From: Pseudomonadota bacterium | Lineage (GTDB): Bacteria; Pseudomonadota; Gammaproteobacteria; JAADHS01 | Reading direction: 5' to 3' | DNA length: 64,000 nt | NCBI GenBank assembly: GCA_021821045.1 | Contig: JAKACW010000018.1 | Location: 1-64,000, forward strand | Shown here: positions 37,799-46,181 of the stretch, piece by piece | Position numbering within the stretch: the first letter of the stretch is position 1 | How the letters are laid out: every line of letters begins with the position of its first letter | Notes under the pieces: generated by a model | What the model was told of the DNA's origin: nothing | Seen by the model: only the letters and a program-made list of their open reading frames with translations | Databases searched by the model: none | Program-made: the position numbers and the translations under genes

Positions 37799-39781
37799 TC
37801 ATCGCAACTGTCTGAACGAGACCCGGGTTGTGAAAGTCGATGACCCGGAAATGTCCGCACTGCAAACAATGGTTACCGTAGGTTGTTTCACATCAAAACG
37901 CCTCGAAACCCACCCTAAAGGTCGGGTTTCGTCGCCACGAACCAGGAGCGGCGACGCAAAAGCCTGGTCGAAATCAAAACGCACCTGCCAACCCGGAATT
38001 TCCGCAAAGGCGCGGTGGCCGTCAATTCGCACAGCCACATTCTCGGCAAAGTGCCAGAATTGTTCCACAGAATGCGAAGCGTTGCACTCAAGTTCGTCCA
38101 CCACCTGCAAGTGCAACGACTCTCCGTCCAGTCGCAGATTGCGGCGGTGTTTGACCGAATCTGGCAATCGCACATAGCCGTCGTGCCACCCTTCGAACTC
38201 ACCCTGCTGCGCACTATCGACGAACTTCGTACAGTGGGCATTGGCGTGTTGCATCCACATGAAATTTCCGCCAATAACGGACTGGTCCTGCCGATCCACC
38301 CGAACGGTGTTATGCGCCGACGTGCCGCGAAAATAATCGCGCCATTTCTTTTGCGTGTGGTATGCGTAAGTGCCGGGATCGACGAGAATCTCAGCGCCGC
38401 CGCAGGAAAGGGTAAACGCCAATGCATCGGCGTGACCGTGGGCCGCGATGGCCGAATAGCCGAGCGGTCCGGCATCGACCACGATCTTGATTTCATCCTC
38501 CGTCCCCTCGCGGTGGCTCAGAACGAAATAACCCGCCTCGGGGAACTGACTGCGCTTCGGTTGCGAACTGGCAGTTTTCGCCATCGCGAAATCTTGCTTT
38601 CCCTGTTCGCCGAACAACCACAGATTGCGCTCATCGACCGCACCGGCTGCCTGCTGAAAGTCACTGCGGCCAAACAAAATAGCCGCTGTCGCCAACATGG
38701 AGCGAAACGGATCGAATTGCGGCGCCGGATCAAGCCGCGTGACGAAACCGTCATCGGCATCCCCGATCATCGGCACATTCCCGCCGGCATCCCGCACCGC
38801 AAGAATAAATTCCGCCATGCGCTCCAAACGCTGCCAGTAACGGGACGAGAAATCGCTGCCGGCGGCCCGGGCCGCCAAACCCGCCGTCAACAGAAACTCA
38901 AACACAAACTGCTGGTAGGCAGTGGTCTGTTCCCGATCAACGCCGTCCTCAGTTACCTGTTTGACTGCTTCTTCCTCTAGAATCCGGGTCGCCACCCCTC
39001 GCCAACCCAGGCACTCGCGCCAATAGGGCCACTGCAACGAGCCCACCAGTAATCCCGCCGCCTCGCCGATGAGATGGTTGTTCGCCGAGGAGTAGCGCGA
39101 AAAATAACCGGCGATGAAATGCATGTGCCGGTAGATGCTGGCGATCCAGGTAGTTTTGAAATCGCGACCGCCGACCCCTTCGAACAGGGGCGAGTCAACC
39201 CCGCCGACAAGCTTCCAAATAACGCTCCAATTGATGAGCCGAATGGCGAGTTCCAGTGCACTGGTCCAGTTCGGGCCTTTGTTGTAAGGGCATTGATCGA
39301 ACCACGACGACAACGCCTGTTGCAACCCGTCGAGATAACGCTTGTCTTTTGACAGATAATAAGCCTGCGCCAAGGTGACAAGGTGCAAGTGGCGATTCGG
39401 CTCCCAAAGGTATTTGATGTCGCCTACCAGATTCTCGTCGCGGTAATTGAGTAACTTACCGAATGCGAGGGGAGCGTCCTTTCCGGTTCGGTAGTCCCGG
39501 TTCCACCGGGGCGGAAACCCCACTTCTACATCATCCAGCGCGAAGATCGACAACTTCCCCCGTAGAATGCGCTCCGCGGCCGCAATATATTTGTCCTTAT
39601 CAATATCCGCCGCAGGATGCGCCCATGACCCCGCGCTCGCGACGATGTTCGGCTGGGGAATCGTTTCGGCGACGCCTACGCCCCGACTCTCGAGCCGGGA
39701 CTGAAGCGTCTTTCGAGCCCGATATCCGATTTCGGGCACCGACATGCGGCGCAACCGATTGATATACCATCCGATGTTCAT
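37799..39781 (-). CDS. Heparinase II/III-like (alginate-lyase superfamily) protein of the exopolysaccharide operon
   Basis: About 660 residues without a signal peptide. Begins NIGWYINRLRRMSVPEIGYR, the N-terminus typical of heparinase II/III-like proteins encoded in polysaccharide clusters. The alpha-toroid domain (TSALELAIRLINWSVIWKL; SANNHLIGEAAGLLVGSLQW) is followed by the beta-sandwich domain (AIAAHGHADALAFTLSCGG, GTSAHNTVRVDRQDQS). The conserved His and Asn positions of the lyase family are present, so activity on a uronic-acid polymer is plausible. Its ATG overlaps the stop of the upstream DUF5672 gene (ATGA). Confidence 0.82.
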   Translation of the reverse strand: MNIGWYINRLRRMSVPEIGYRARKTLQSRLESRGVGVAETIPQPNIVASAGSWAHPAADIDKDKYIAAAERILRGKLSIFALDDVEVGFPPRWNRDYRTGKDAPLAFGKLLNYRDENLVGDIKYLWEPNRHLHLVTLAQAYYLSKDKRYLDGLQQALSSWFDQCPYNKGPNWTSALELAIRLINWSVIWKLVGGVDSPLFEGVGGRDFKTTWIASIYRHMHFIAGYFSRYSSANNHLIGEAAGLLVGSLQWPYWRECLGWRGVATRILEEEAVKQVTEDGVDREQTTAYQQFVFEFLLTAGLAARAAGSDFSSRYWQRLERMAEFILAVRDAGGNVPMIGDADDGFVTRLDPAPQFDPFRSMLATAAILFGRSDFQQAAGAVDERNLWLFGEQGKQDFAMAKTASSQPKRSQFPEAGYFVLSHREGTEDEIKIVVDAGPLGYSAIAAHGHADALAFTLSCGGAEILVDPGTYAYHTQKKWRDYFRGTSAHNTVRVDRQDQSVIGGNFMWMQHANAHCTKFVDSAQQGEFEGWHDGYVRLPDSVKHRRNLRLDGESLHLQVVDELECNASHSVEQFWHFAENVAVRIDGHRAFAEIPGWQVRFDFDQAFASPLLVRGDETRPLGWVSRRFDVKQPTVTIVCSADISGSSTFTTRVSFRQLR

Positions 39782-40617
39782 GATCGATCGGGAGCCAGCA
39801 AATAAGGCTCCCAAAACTTTCTGTCGTATTTTTGCCAGGCGTGGCAGCCGAACGGCAATTGCCTGTTGCTAAGCTCAAAACAGTAGGACGGGACGCACTC
39901 AAACGCAAATCGCAGCGCATCCTCGACTGGCGCTACCCGAAACCCCGGATAGTAATGCGCAGCGCGATTGGCCCAAAAAGCATCTTCGTTACCCCGGAAG
40001 CGTCTAAGCTCCCAACGAACATTGTTGTACTCGGCAGAATGTAACAACGCATACTCGCGCAGCGCCTTCAAGCGCCGGCGCCAGTCTTTCGATCCCCACT
40101 GTTGGCGCAGAAATTCGCCCGGTATTATCGCCGGCACGCGCGCCTCAAGCACGTCGAGAAACGCCGCGACCCGCTTGAGTGAAAATCCGCCGTTGCCAAC
40201 CTTCCCTTCGTACAGCGGCTTGCCGCGGTACGGCGCGTCCGCGTGACTGACCCAAGGCGGACCAATGAAATCGTAGCCAACATCGCACCAGTACTGAAGC
40301 TTATCGGAAAACACCAGCGCATCCAGATGGTAAGTCAGCAAGAACTCATAGTCGGCAAAAGCACGATAGAAATTCGGAGAAACCAGCAAGCGATTATGAT
40401 TCGCGGCGCTGCCAAAATACTGGTCTTCGAAACGCAGGAGTGCAAAATCAGGCAACTCAATTTTCAGGGACTGGGGAACTACAGCGAAGCGATCATACGC
40501 ACCCAAGTAGTATCGAAGATGCCGCAGGGAAATTTCCTCGTCGGCCGTAAATGTGCCCCGATTCGACAGCGGCACCATGATGGCGACGCGCTTGGACGGT
40601 TTTGGGTTCGTGCTCAC
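39778..40617 (-). CDS. DUF5672 family protein (GT-A-like)
   Basis: 279 residues. The DUF5672 pattern is visible: LTYHLDALVFSDKLQYWC, YDFIGPPWV, GNGGFSLKRVAAFLDVL, a GNEDAFWANRA stretch, ALRFAFECVPS and LPFGCHAWQKYD. This family is thought to have a GT-A glycosyltransferase fold, with activity undefined. Three bases separate it from the upstream acyltransferase, and its stop overlaps the start of the heparinase-like gene by four bases, so it is firmly part of the algD operon. Confidence 0.78.
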   Translation of the reverse strand: MSTNPKPSKRVAIMVPLSNRGTFTADEEISLRHLRYYLGAYDRFAVVPQSLKIELPDFALLRFEDQYFGSAANHNRLLVSPNFYRAFADYEFLLTYHLDALVFSDKLQYWCDVGYDFIGPPWVSHADAPYRGKPLYEGKVGNGGFSLKRVAAFLDVLEARVPAIIPGEFLRQQWGSKDWRRRLKALREYALLHSAEYNNVRWELRRFRGNEDAFWANRAAHYYPGFRVAPVEDALRFAFECVPSYCFELSNRQLPFGCHAWQKYDRKFWEPYLLAPDRS

Positions 40618-40620
40618 GAC

Positions 40621-41286
40621 CTAGTCCGTCCTAAACTTGATGACCCGCGCCGGATTGCCCACTGCAACGGCCATCGGCGGAATGTCTTTCACCACCACCG
40701 AGCCCGCTCCGACGACCGCGCCAGCGCCAATGCGCACGCCGTCTAAAACAATGACACCGTAACCGAGCCACACGTCGTCCTCGATAACGATATCGCCGCG
40801 GGAAACCAGCGGTTGCGTTCGCACCGGTTCGCTCGGATCAATTTTATGGTTGTAACAGAAAAATGCGCAGGCCGGCGCAATCTCGCACCGCCGCCCGATG
40901 AGGACAGAGTTGACGCCGGCGACCAGATGACAGCGGGCCTGCACGTGCGTGCCCTCTCCGATCACCAGTTTGCCGCCATGGGTCGTCTCTACAATGATGT
41001 CGCTGTAGAGCTTGACGTCGTTTTCAAGCGTCACGGGGCCTCCGGAATCGGTCCCGTAGATCGCGACGCGGTCACCGATGAATACACGTTGTCCGCGGTT
41101 CAAAATCCGATGCGCAATGGTGGCGCTTGGACTTATGTAGCCGTTGGGACCCCATTTGGCCAGCGGAACCCGCGCCTTGTATCCAGGCACGAACAACACT
41201 GCGAGGCGAGTAGCCAGACGCCCCAATGGGCTCATGCCTGACCGGCGCATCCAGAAAGATGCCCACTTTTTTTGAAGGCGGTTCAT
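40621..41286 (-). CDS. Hexapeptide-repeat acyltransferase (LbH family)
   Basis: 221 residues with left-handed beta-helix repeats: NGYISPSATIAHRI, GQRVFIGDRVAIYG, LYSDIIVETTHGGKLVIGEG, then the active-site histidine region CYNHKIDPSEPVRTQP and the cap (VIEDDVWLGYGVIVLDGVRI, GAGAVVGAGSVVVKDIPPMA). WcaF/VatD-like, so probably an O-acetyltransferase that decorates a sugar of the exopolysaccharide. It lies between the EpsL-like barrel and the DUF5672 gene in one operon. Confidence 0.86.
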   Translation of the reverse strand: MNRLQKKWASFWMRRSGMSPLGRLATRLAVLFVPGYKARVPLAKWGPNGYISPSATIAHRILNRGQRVFIGDRVAIYGTDSGGPVTLENDVKLYSDIIVETTHGGKLVIGEGTHVQARCHLVAGVNSVLIGRRCEIAPACAFFCYNHKIDPSEPVRTQPLVSRGDIVIEDDVWLGYGVIVLDGVRIGAGAVVGAGSVVVKDIPPMAVAVGNPARVIKFRTD

Positions 41287-41304
41287 CGGCGATTGGCCGC
41301 AAGA

Positions 41305-42474
41305 CTAAAACGACGCCCTCAGTTGTGCGATCCAGCGGCTGTAAGTCCAGACATCACCCGGCACGTTGGATGCCCTGTCGTACGTCTTGTACCCGAGCGT
41401 CCCGACAATTCGGCGAGTCAGCGCGTAAGAAAGCGACGCCGCAACAGATTTGTTCGTATCTTCCCGAGCCGCGCCTGTTGGCGCCACTGCCGCGTCGCCC
41501 TCATAGATCACGTCCTCATACAGCAAGTCCAGCGATCCCGACAACTTCGACGTCATCGAAAGCGTTGGTTTGATGCTGATGCCTTGCGTGACCACATAGC
41601 CCGAAATCTCTTCCCTCCCCCGCGCCTGGTTCCAAGCCCGAACAAGCAACCGCGTCTTTCCGGTGGCGTCCCAGGTGTAGGCCGCACGCATCAGGCGACC
41701 GTCATAGTCGAACTCCGACCCCTGCGCGGCGTCCACCTCGGAATAACCAAGCTCAAAGTTAAGTTTCGACTTGCCCGTAGTCTCCCACTGAAAGGTTCCG
41801 CTCATCGCCGTAAATGTATAGTCGTTGTCAAACGGTTCGCCATTGACAATTTGCGTGTTCAGATAATCGCCTTCCGTAACCGTGTAGCGCGCACCTATCT
41901 TCGTGCGCGCGCCGGTCGCATACCGCACTTCCCCGATCGCCGTGGTAGCGTCGAATTCCACCTCGGGCCGGTTATCAACTCGACTCTGCTGCGCGTCAAA
42001 CGCACCGACAAGCTCCCAACGCGGGGTCAACTCAAAAATGAGAGTTCCCGCCAAATTAGTGTCTTTTCGGTCATCCTTGGTCCGGGTCGCCTGCTCGTCG
42101 AACGAACCGATGGTTTCGCTGTAGTTGGCCCGCAAATCGCCGTTCAATCGATTGCCCACGACCCAATCCCAGGTGAAATTACCATCGATATCATCGTGAT
42201 CCAGAGAGTCGTTGACGTCGTAAGCGACATGAGTGTATTTCCCAGCGAAGCCGAAATTTTGCCTGCTGACCGGCAAGTTGATATCCACCCCGGCGCCCAA
42301 TTCGAGGTAGGTATCACTTTCCGGATTCGTGGTACTGCGAAAAATATTGTCATCATCAACATAGCGAAGATCGACAAATGGCCGGATGGTGTCGCTTATT
42401 TGAGCAAGCGCGCCGACTGGCACGAGCGCGCACAAAGCCAGGCAGGCAACAAATGTTGTTCTCAGAACGGCCAT
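41305..42474 (-). CDS. epsL: EpsL-like outer-membrane beta-barrel protein
   Basis: About 389 residues, start ATG 42474 with GGGGTGA upstream. Signal peptide TTFVACLALCALVPVGALA, then alternating amphipathic strands over the whole length (for example FVDLRYVDDDNIFRS, RLNGDLRANYSETIG, SKLNFELGYSEVDAA) and a C-terminal strand ending in F (SRWIAQLRASF). This matches the outer-membrane protein called EpsL in methanolan and exosortase-associated exopolysaccharide clusters. It could be an export or assembly pore. The match to EpsG at the far right of the window supports this reading. Confidence 0.68.
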   Translation of the reverse strand: MAVLRTTFVACLALCALVPVGALAQISDTIRPFVDLRYVDDDNIFRSTTNPESDTYLELGAGVDINLPVSRQNFGFAGKYTHVAYDVNDSLDHDDIDGNFTWDWVVGNRLNGDLRANYSETIGSFDEQATRTKDDRKDTNLAGTLIFELTPRWELVGAFDAQQSRVDNRPEVEFDATTAIGEVRYATGARTKIGARYTVTEGDYLNTQIVNGEPFDNDYTFTAMSGTFQWETTGKSKLNFELGYSEVDAAQGSEFDYDGRLMRAAYTWDATGKTRLLVRAWNQARGREEISGYVVTQGISIKPTLSMTSKLSGSLDLLYEDVIYEGDAAVAPTGAAREDTNKSVAASLSYALTRRIVGTLGYKTYDRASNVPGDVWTYSRWIAQLRASF

Positions 42475-42567
42475 TTCGGAATCACCCCACACGCATATTG
42501 GCAAAAGTGCTGAAAGTATAAGTTTCGCGTCCGCCAGACGCAAAGCCGCTAGCTACCACATCGACCA

Positions 42568-43383
42568 TCAGGATCGCTTCAATAGGGGACGAAGCAAACG
42601 GTAAAGGGGGTTGCGCGTGATTCGCGCCACCTGAGCCTCGAGATAAGCCTGCCTATCCGCCATTCTGTTTAAATACTTGCGGGCATACTCGACCCCACCC
42701 GCCCGCATAATGACCAACGAGCAATCAACGACCATGCGATGGCGAAACGCCGCAGTCTTGGCGTCGGGATGGAATACAGCGCTGGAGAGGAGCTTGTCGA
42801 TCTTGGCGAACGTTGAAATTTTCACCATCTTGAGCCATAAATCCACATCCAGAGCAATGTGAACATCCTCATCAAGTGGCCCTGCTTCGTCCCAGACCGA
42901 CTTGCGGAAAAAGCAGGAAGGCTGCATAAAGTTGCCACCCTCCATCCATTGGCACAAACCGTCGAACGTCAACTCGCGCGGCGCCTTGTAGTACACCTCT
43001 TTACCGTCCGGATCGACCTTGCGGCCGTGACCCACAAAAACGCCCGCCTGCGGATTGGCTGCGGCTGCCTCCGCCACGGTCTGCAGCGCACCAGGCTCAT
43101 AGTAATCATCGGAATTGAGCCATGCCAAAATGTCGCCCGTGGCGCGGGCCATTCCCTTGTTGATCGCGTGACTCTGACCGCGATCCTTTTCGCTGACCCA
43201 GAAACTTAATCGATCCGCATAGCGCTTGATGACCTCAACGCTGTCGTCCGTGCTGCCACCGTCGATGACGATGTATTCGAGATTGGGGTAGCCCTGGTCG
43301 AGTACGGAGCGAATGGTTTTCTCGAGGAAACGGCCCTGATTGTAGGAGGGGGTGATGACGCTGATTTTGGGCTGATCTGACAT
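42568..43383 (-). CDS. GT2-family glycosyltransferase
   Basis: About 271 residues. The GT-A nucleotide-binding and metal motifs are clear: ISVITPSYNQGRFLEKTIRS, IDGGSTDDSVEVIKRY and LAWLNSDDYYEPGAL (the DxD-type site), followed by MQPSCFFRKSVWDEAG and a late HPDAKT. ATG 43383 is chosen over a GTG one codon earlier. No membrane anchor. First gene of the minus-strand operon that continues with epsL, acyltransferase, DUF5672, heparinase-like, algD and GT4. Confidence 0.88.
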   Translation of the reverse strand: MSDQPKISVITPSYNQGRFLEKTIRSVLDQGYPNLEYIVIDGGSTDDSVEVIKRYADRLSFWVSEKDRGQSHAINKGMARATGDILAWLNSDDYYEPGALQTVAEAAAANPQAGVFVGHGRKVDPDGKEVYYKAPRELTFDGLCQWMEGGNFMQPSCFFRKSVWDEAGPLDEDVHIALDVDLWLKMVKISTFAKIDKLLSSAVFHPDAKTAAFRHRMVVDCSLVIMRAGGVEYARKYLNRMADRQAYLEAQVARITRNPLYRLLRPLLKRS

Positions 43384-43815
43384 CACGGGTCATTTTACAT
43401 GGAAGGCCGATCGAAATGTCTGAAGCGGTATTGAAAACTTGCCTAAACCGCCCCTCCATTCACCGCACCAATCGATTCGGCAACAAACACCATCAAGAAT
43501 AGCTCAATTCGGCAGGTGGAAACACCCACTCGGCCCGTCTTAAGATCTGCGACTCAATCCACGGTCCTCACGAGGCACGTACCTGCAGCTTCGACGGCCC
43601 TACTTTACGACCGTCGAAAAGCACCTTTTCGATATTTATTTTTCAGTTTCTGGGGTGTAACATGGCGCTCGCGAGCGACAATCGGACGCACGCTCCCCGA
43701 TTTCGGCTTCAGTTTTGGCGCATTTTGCGAACTGCAGTCGGGAGCAACTCGCCTCATCAGACCTCTCTTTGGACTTTATGAACCCGAATCTCTTTTTGCT
43801 TGCGGGAAGCCACCA
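43384..43815. other. Intergenic region between divergent glycosyltransferase and heparinase-like genes
   Basis: 432 bases without a supported gene. It has one perfect 8-bp hairpin, TTCGACGG at 43590-43597 with CCGTCGAA at 43611-43618, and an A/T-rich patch around 43626-43646 that could hold a promoter for the plus-strand gene. An open reading frame extends through it in frame with the heparinase-like gene, but the ribosome site and membrane-protein start at 43816 fit better. Confidence 0.45.
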
Positions 43816-46038
43816 ATGCTGCTACCGAAAACATCGCCATTGACTCTTCTCCAAAGCACCGCGTATTTTGCCGCGATTACAGCCTCGGCCGCTGTTGCAT
43901 CTCGCATACTGGCCGAGCTTGCACCGACGCGCGTCGTGGAAATCTATTTAGTAGCCGTTTTGGGCTTCATAGTCGCCGCGACTTCGTGGGTGTTAGGTCG
44001 ACGCATCCCGAGGACGAGATTCGCGCTTTTCGTCGCCGCGCTGCTGCTCACCAGTGGCCTCCTAGCAGGCGGCTATCTAGCGGTCAAACGAAACCTGGAC
44101 ACGAAATTTCCGCCTGTTGCCAAATTTATCGACATTGACGCGGCCCGGCCCGGTAACGACGAAACCGCGCCGGCGCGGCAGAGCGGGTTGCTTGCCATCT
44201 TGCGAGAAACGCCCGGTTTTCGACTGCGTCTCTTTGACTTGCTGAATGCGCCGGTTCCACAGGAAGAGGTACTTAGCAAAGCTGCGGAATTGGTCCAATC
44301 TCGTTACCAGTTACTGACGTACGACTCCGTGCAGTTACCGCCAAGCCTCACTTGGGACGAAAATCCGCACCAGGACCGAAGCTGGAACTGGGCACTTCAC
44401 AATATGGACTATGTCGTGACGTTGACTCGTGCCTATGAAGCGACAAACGATGCAGCATTCTTGCAGCGCGCGGAAGACATCGCTCTCGATTGGATAGACG
44501 TCAACACGAAATACTTTTTGAAACCACCATCCGAGTTTTCATGGGGCGATCATACGACAGCCCTACGCCTACTAAATTGGTTGTATTTTTTCGATGTTTG
44601 GAAAGGGTCCGAACTGGCTACCCCTGAGCACGTAGAAACGATTTTTCGCGCGTTACTCGGACATGCGCAGATGCTGTCAGATGCGAATTTCTATAATGAC
44701 AATCACAACCATGGCATCGACCAAGATCGAGCGCTTCTCGCCTTTTCGTTGATGTTCCCCAACACCGCAAGATCCGCGCAATGGATGGGCCTGGCGTTAA
44801 GCCGACTAAGCTCCCAGGTGCAATTTGCAGTGTCGCCAAATGGAATTCACCTAGAACATTCCGCCGGCTATCAGCTTTACGGAATGCTGCAATTGCAGAA
44901 GACGCACTCATTTCTCCAGCAGTGGCAAGTCCACCACGGCGTGGTCGACTCGATGACCAGGAACATCGCGCTAATGGCCGATTACGTGCCGAACCTAGTC
45001 AAGCCAGACGGATTTTTAGTGAAGATCGGGGACACGGCCAATGCACGCATAACCGGTTTTCGTGAACAACTATCTCTTGTTGAAGCGGCCCCGCCCGCAC
45101 TGAGAGACCTCGCTGAAAACGGCACCACGAACAAACTGGCGAATATATCTTTGGCCTTTCCCGCCGAGGGGTATGCTCTAATACGCGATTTCGAGAACGG
45201 ACTGCGGGATTTTCAAAAATCCTTTTACCTGTTTTTTTCCGCCGCCGCACACCAAGGCCGTGCCCATCGTCATGCGGACGACCTCAGTTTTGTGATGTCA
45301 CACGGGGGACGAGAAATTCTCATTGACCCGGGCATGCACAGCTACAAGCGTGGCGATCCTGGAAGAGCATACGTTGTGAGTGCCGCTGCCCACAATTCTG
45401 TGATCGTGGACGGTAAGTCGTATCAAGGTTGGGATACTAGCTTCGACGGCTATTTCGCCAATGATCGATTGACACTGATACGGGGATCGCACCGCAATTA
45501 CCCCGGATTCGAGCACCTCCGGTGGTTACTCTATCTTCGCCCGGCAATGCTGATTGTACTTGACCGCGTCCGGCCGATCAGTGGTTCAAAAACTAACGCA
45601 GATGTCCCATTTGAACAGGTGTTTCATTTTTCATCAAAACTAACCGTAACGTTGGATGAGGCCGAAGGCCGAGCGACGGTTTTATCCGACACCTCCGATC
45701 AAGAGGCAGTCCTGTTATTGACACAAGTGGGACCTCAGAAGGGTTCTATGCGTGTCGCAAAGGGAGAAGAATCGCCAATGCAAGGCTGGGATTCGCCGGC
45801 GCGCGCGCAATTGGTTCCGACGCCAACCTTGGTTAGCCTGCAACGTGGAGCGCAAGCGGAGTTTGTGACGGTGCTTCAGATTCCCGCAACTGGCCAGTCG
45901 TTGGACGAGCTGGAAGAAATACGGCGAAGCCTTCAGGGCTCCATAGAAGCACAATCTTTTAGAATCGACTGGACTGAAGGCAACAGCCCGCATAAACTCA
46001 AGCTGGATCTAAGCACAAACGGCGTTCTCATCGACTAA
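43816..46038 (+). CDS. Membrane-anchored heparinase II/III-like protein
   Basis: About 740 residues from ATG 43816 (GGGAAG upstream). Three hydrophobic segments at the N-terminus (residues about 10-95: STAYFAAITASAAVASRIL, VVEIYLVAVLGFIVAATSWV, FALFVAALLLTSGLLAGGYL) replace a normal signal peptide. The alpha-toroid domain follows (WNWALHNMDYVVTLTRAY; NDNHNHGIDQDRALLAFSLM; GIHLEHSAGYQLYGML), then the C-terminal beta-sandwich (GRAHRHADDLSFVMSHGG, DPGMHSYKRGDPG, AAAHNSVIVDG). His and Tyr positions of heparinase II/III-type lyases are present. Probably periplasmic, tethered to the inner membrane; it could trim the polymer during assembly. Confidence 0.78.
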   Translation: MLLPKTSPLTLLQSTAYFAAITASAAVASRILAELAPTRVVEIYLVAVLGFIVAATSWVLGRRIPRTRFALFVAALLLTSGLLAGGYLAVKRNLDTKFPPVAKFIDIDAARPGNDETAPARQSGLLAILRETPGFRLRLFDLLNAPVPQEEVLSKAAELVQSRYQLLTYDSVQLPPSLTWDENPHQDRSWNWALHNMDYVVTLTRAYEATNDAAFLQRAEDIALDWIDVNTKYFLKPPSEFSWGDHTTALRLLNWLYFFDVWKGSELATPEHVETIFRALLGHAQMLSDANFYNDNHNHGIDQDRALLAFSLMFPNTARSAQWMGLALSRLSSQVQFAVSPNGIHLEHSAGYQLYGMLQLQKTHSFLQQWQVHHGVVDSMTRNIALMADYVPNLVKPDGFLVKIGDTANARITGFREQLSLVEAAPPALRDLAENGTTNKLANISLAFPAEGYALIRDFENGLRDFQKSFYLFFSAAAHQGRAHRHADDLSFVMSHGGREILIDPGMHSYKRGDPGRAYVVSAAAHNSVIVDGKSYQGWDTSFDGYFANDRLTLIRGSHRNYPGFEHLRWLLYLRPAMLIVLDRVRPISGSKTNADVPFEQVFHFSSKLTVTLDEAEGRATVLSDTSDQEAVLLLTQVGPQKGSMRVAKGEESPMQGWDSPARAQLVPTPTLVSLQRGAQAEFVTVLQIPATGQSLDELEEIRRSLQGSIEAQSFRIDWTEGNSPHKLKLDLSTNGVLID

Positions 46039-46130
46039 GCACTTCAACGAAACCGGCATTGCCTTCCGGAACGCGCGCAAGATGCTGGCGGCGATGATGA
46101 TGTGCACAGAAGAACTGGCATCCTCCCGCA

Positions 46131-46170
46131 GGCCACCCTTCCCGGCAACGCCGGGAAGGGTGTGGGCCTA
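46131..46170. terminator. Strong bidirectional hairpin between convergent genes
   Basis: ACCCTTCCCGGC at 46136-46147 pairs perfectly with GCCGGGAAGGGT at 46151-46162 around the loop AAC; outer AGGCC and GGCCT extend the stem. It separates the heparinase-like gene from the convergent PL6 gene. No long T run, so efficiency is uncertain. Confidence 0.7.
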
Positions 46171-46181
46171 TTAATCTGCCA

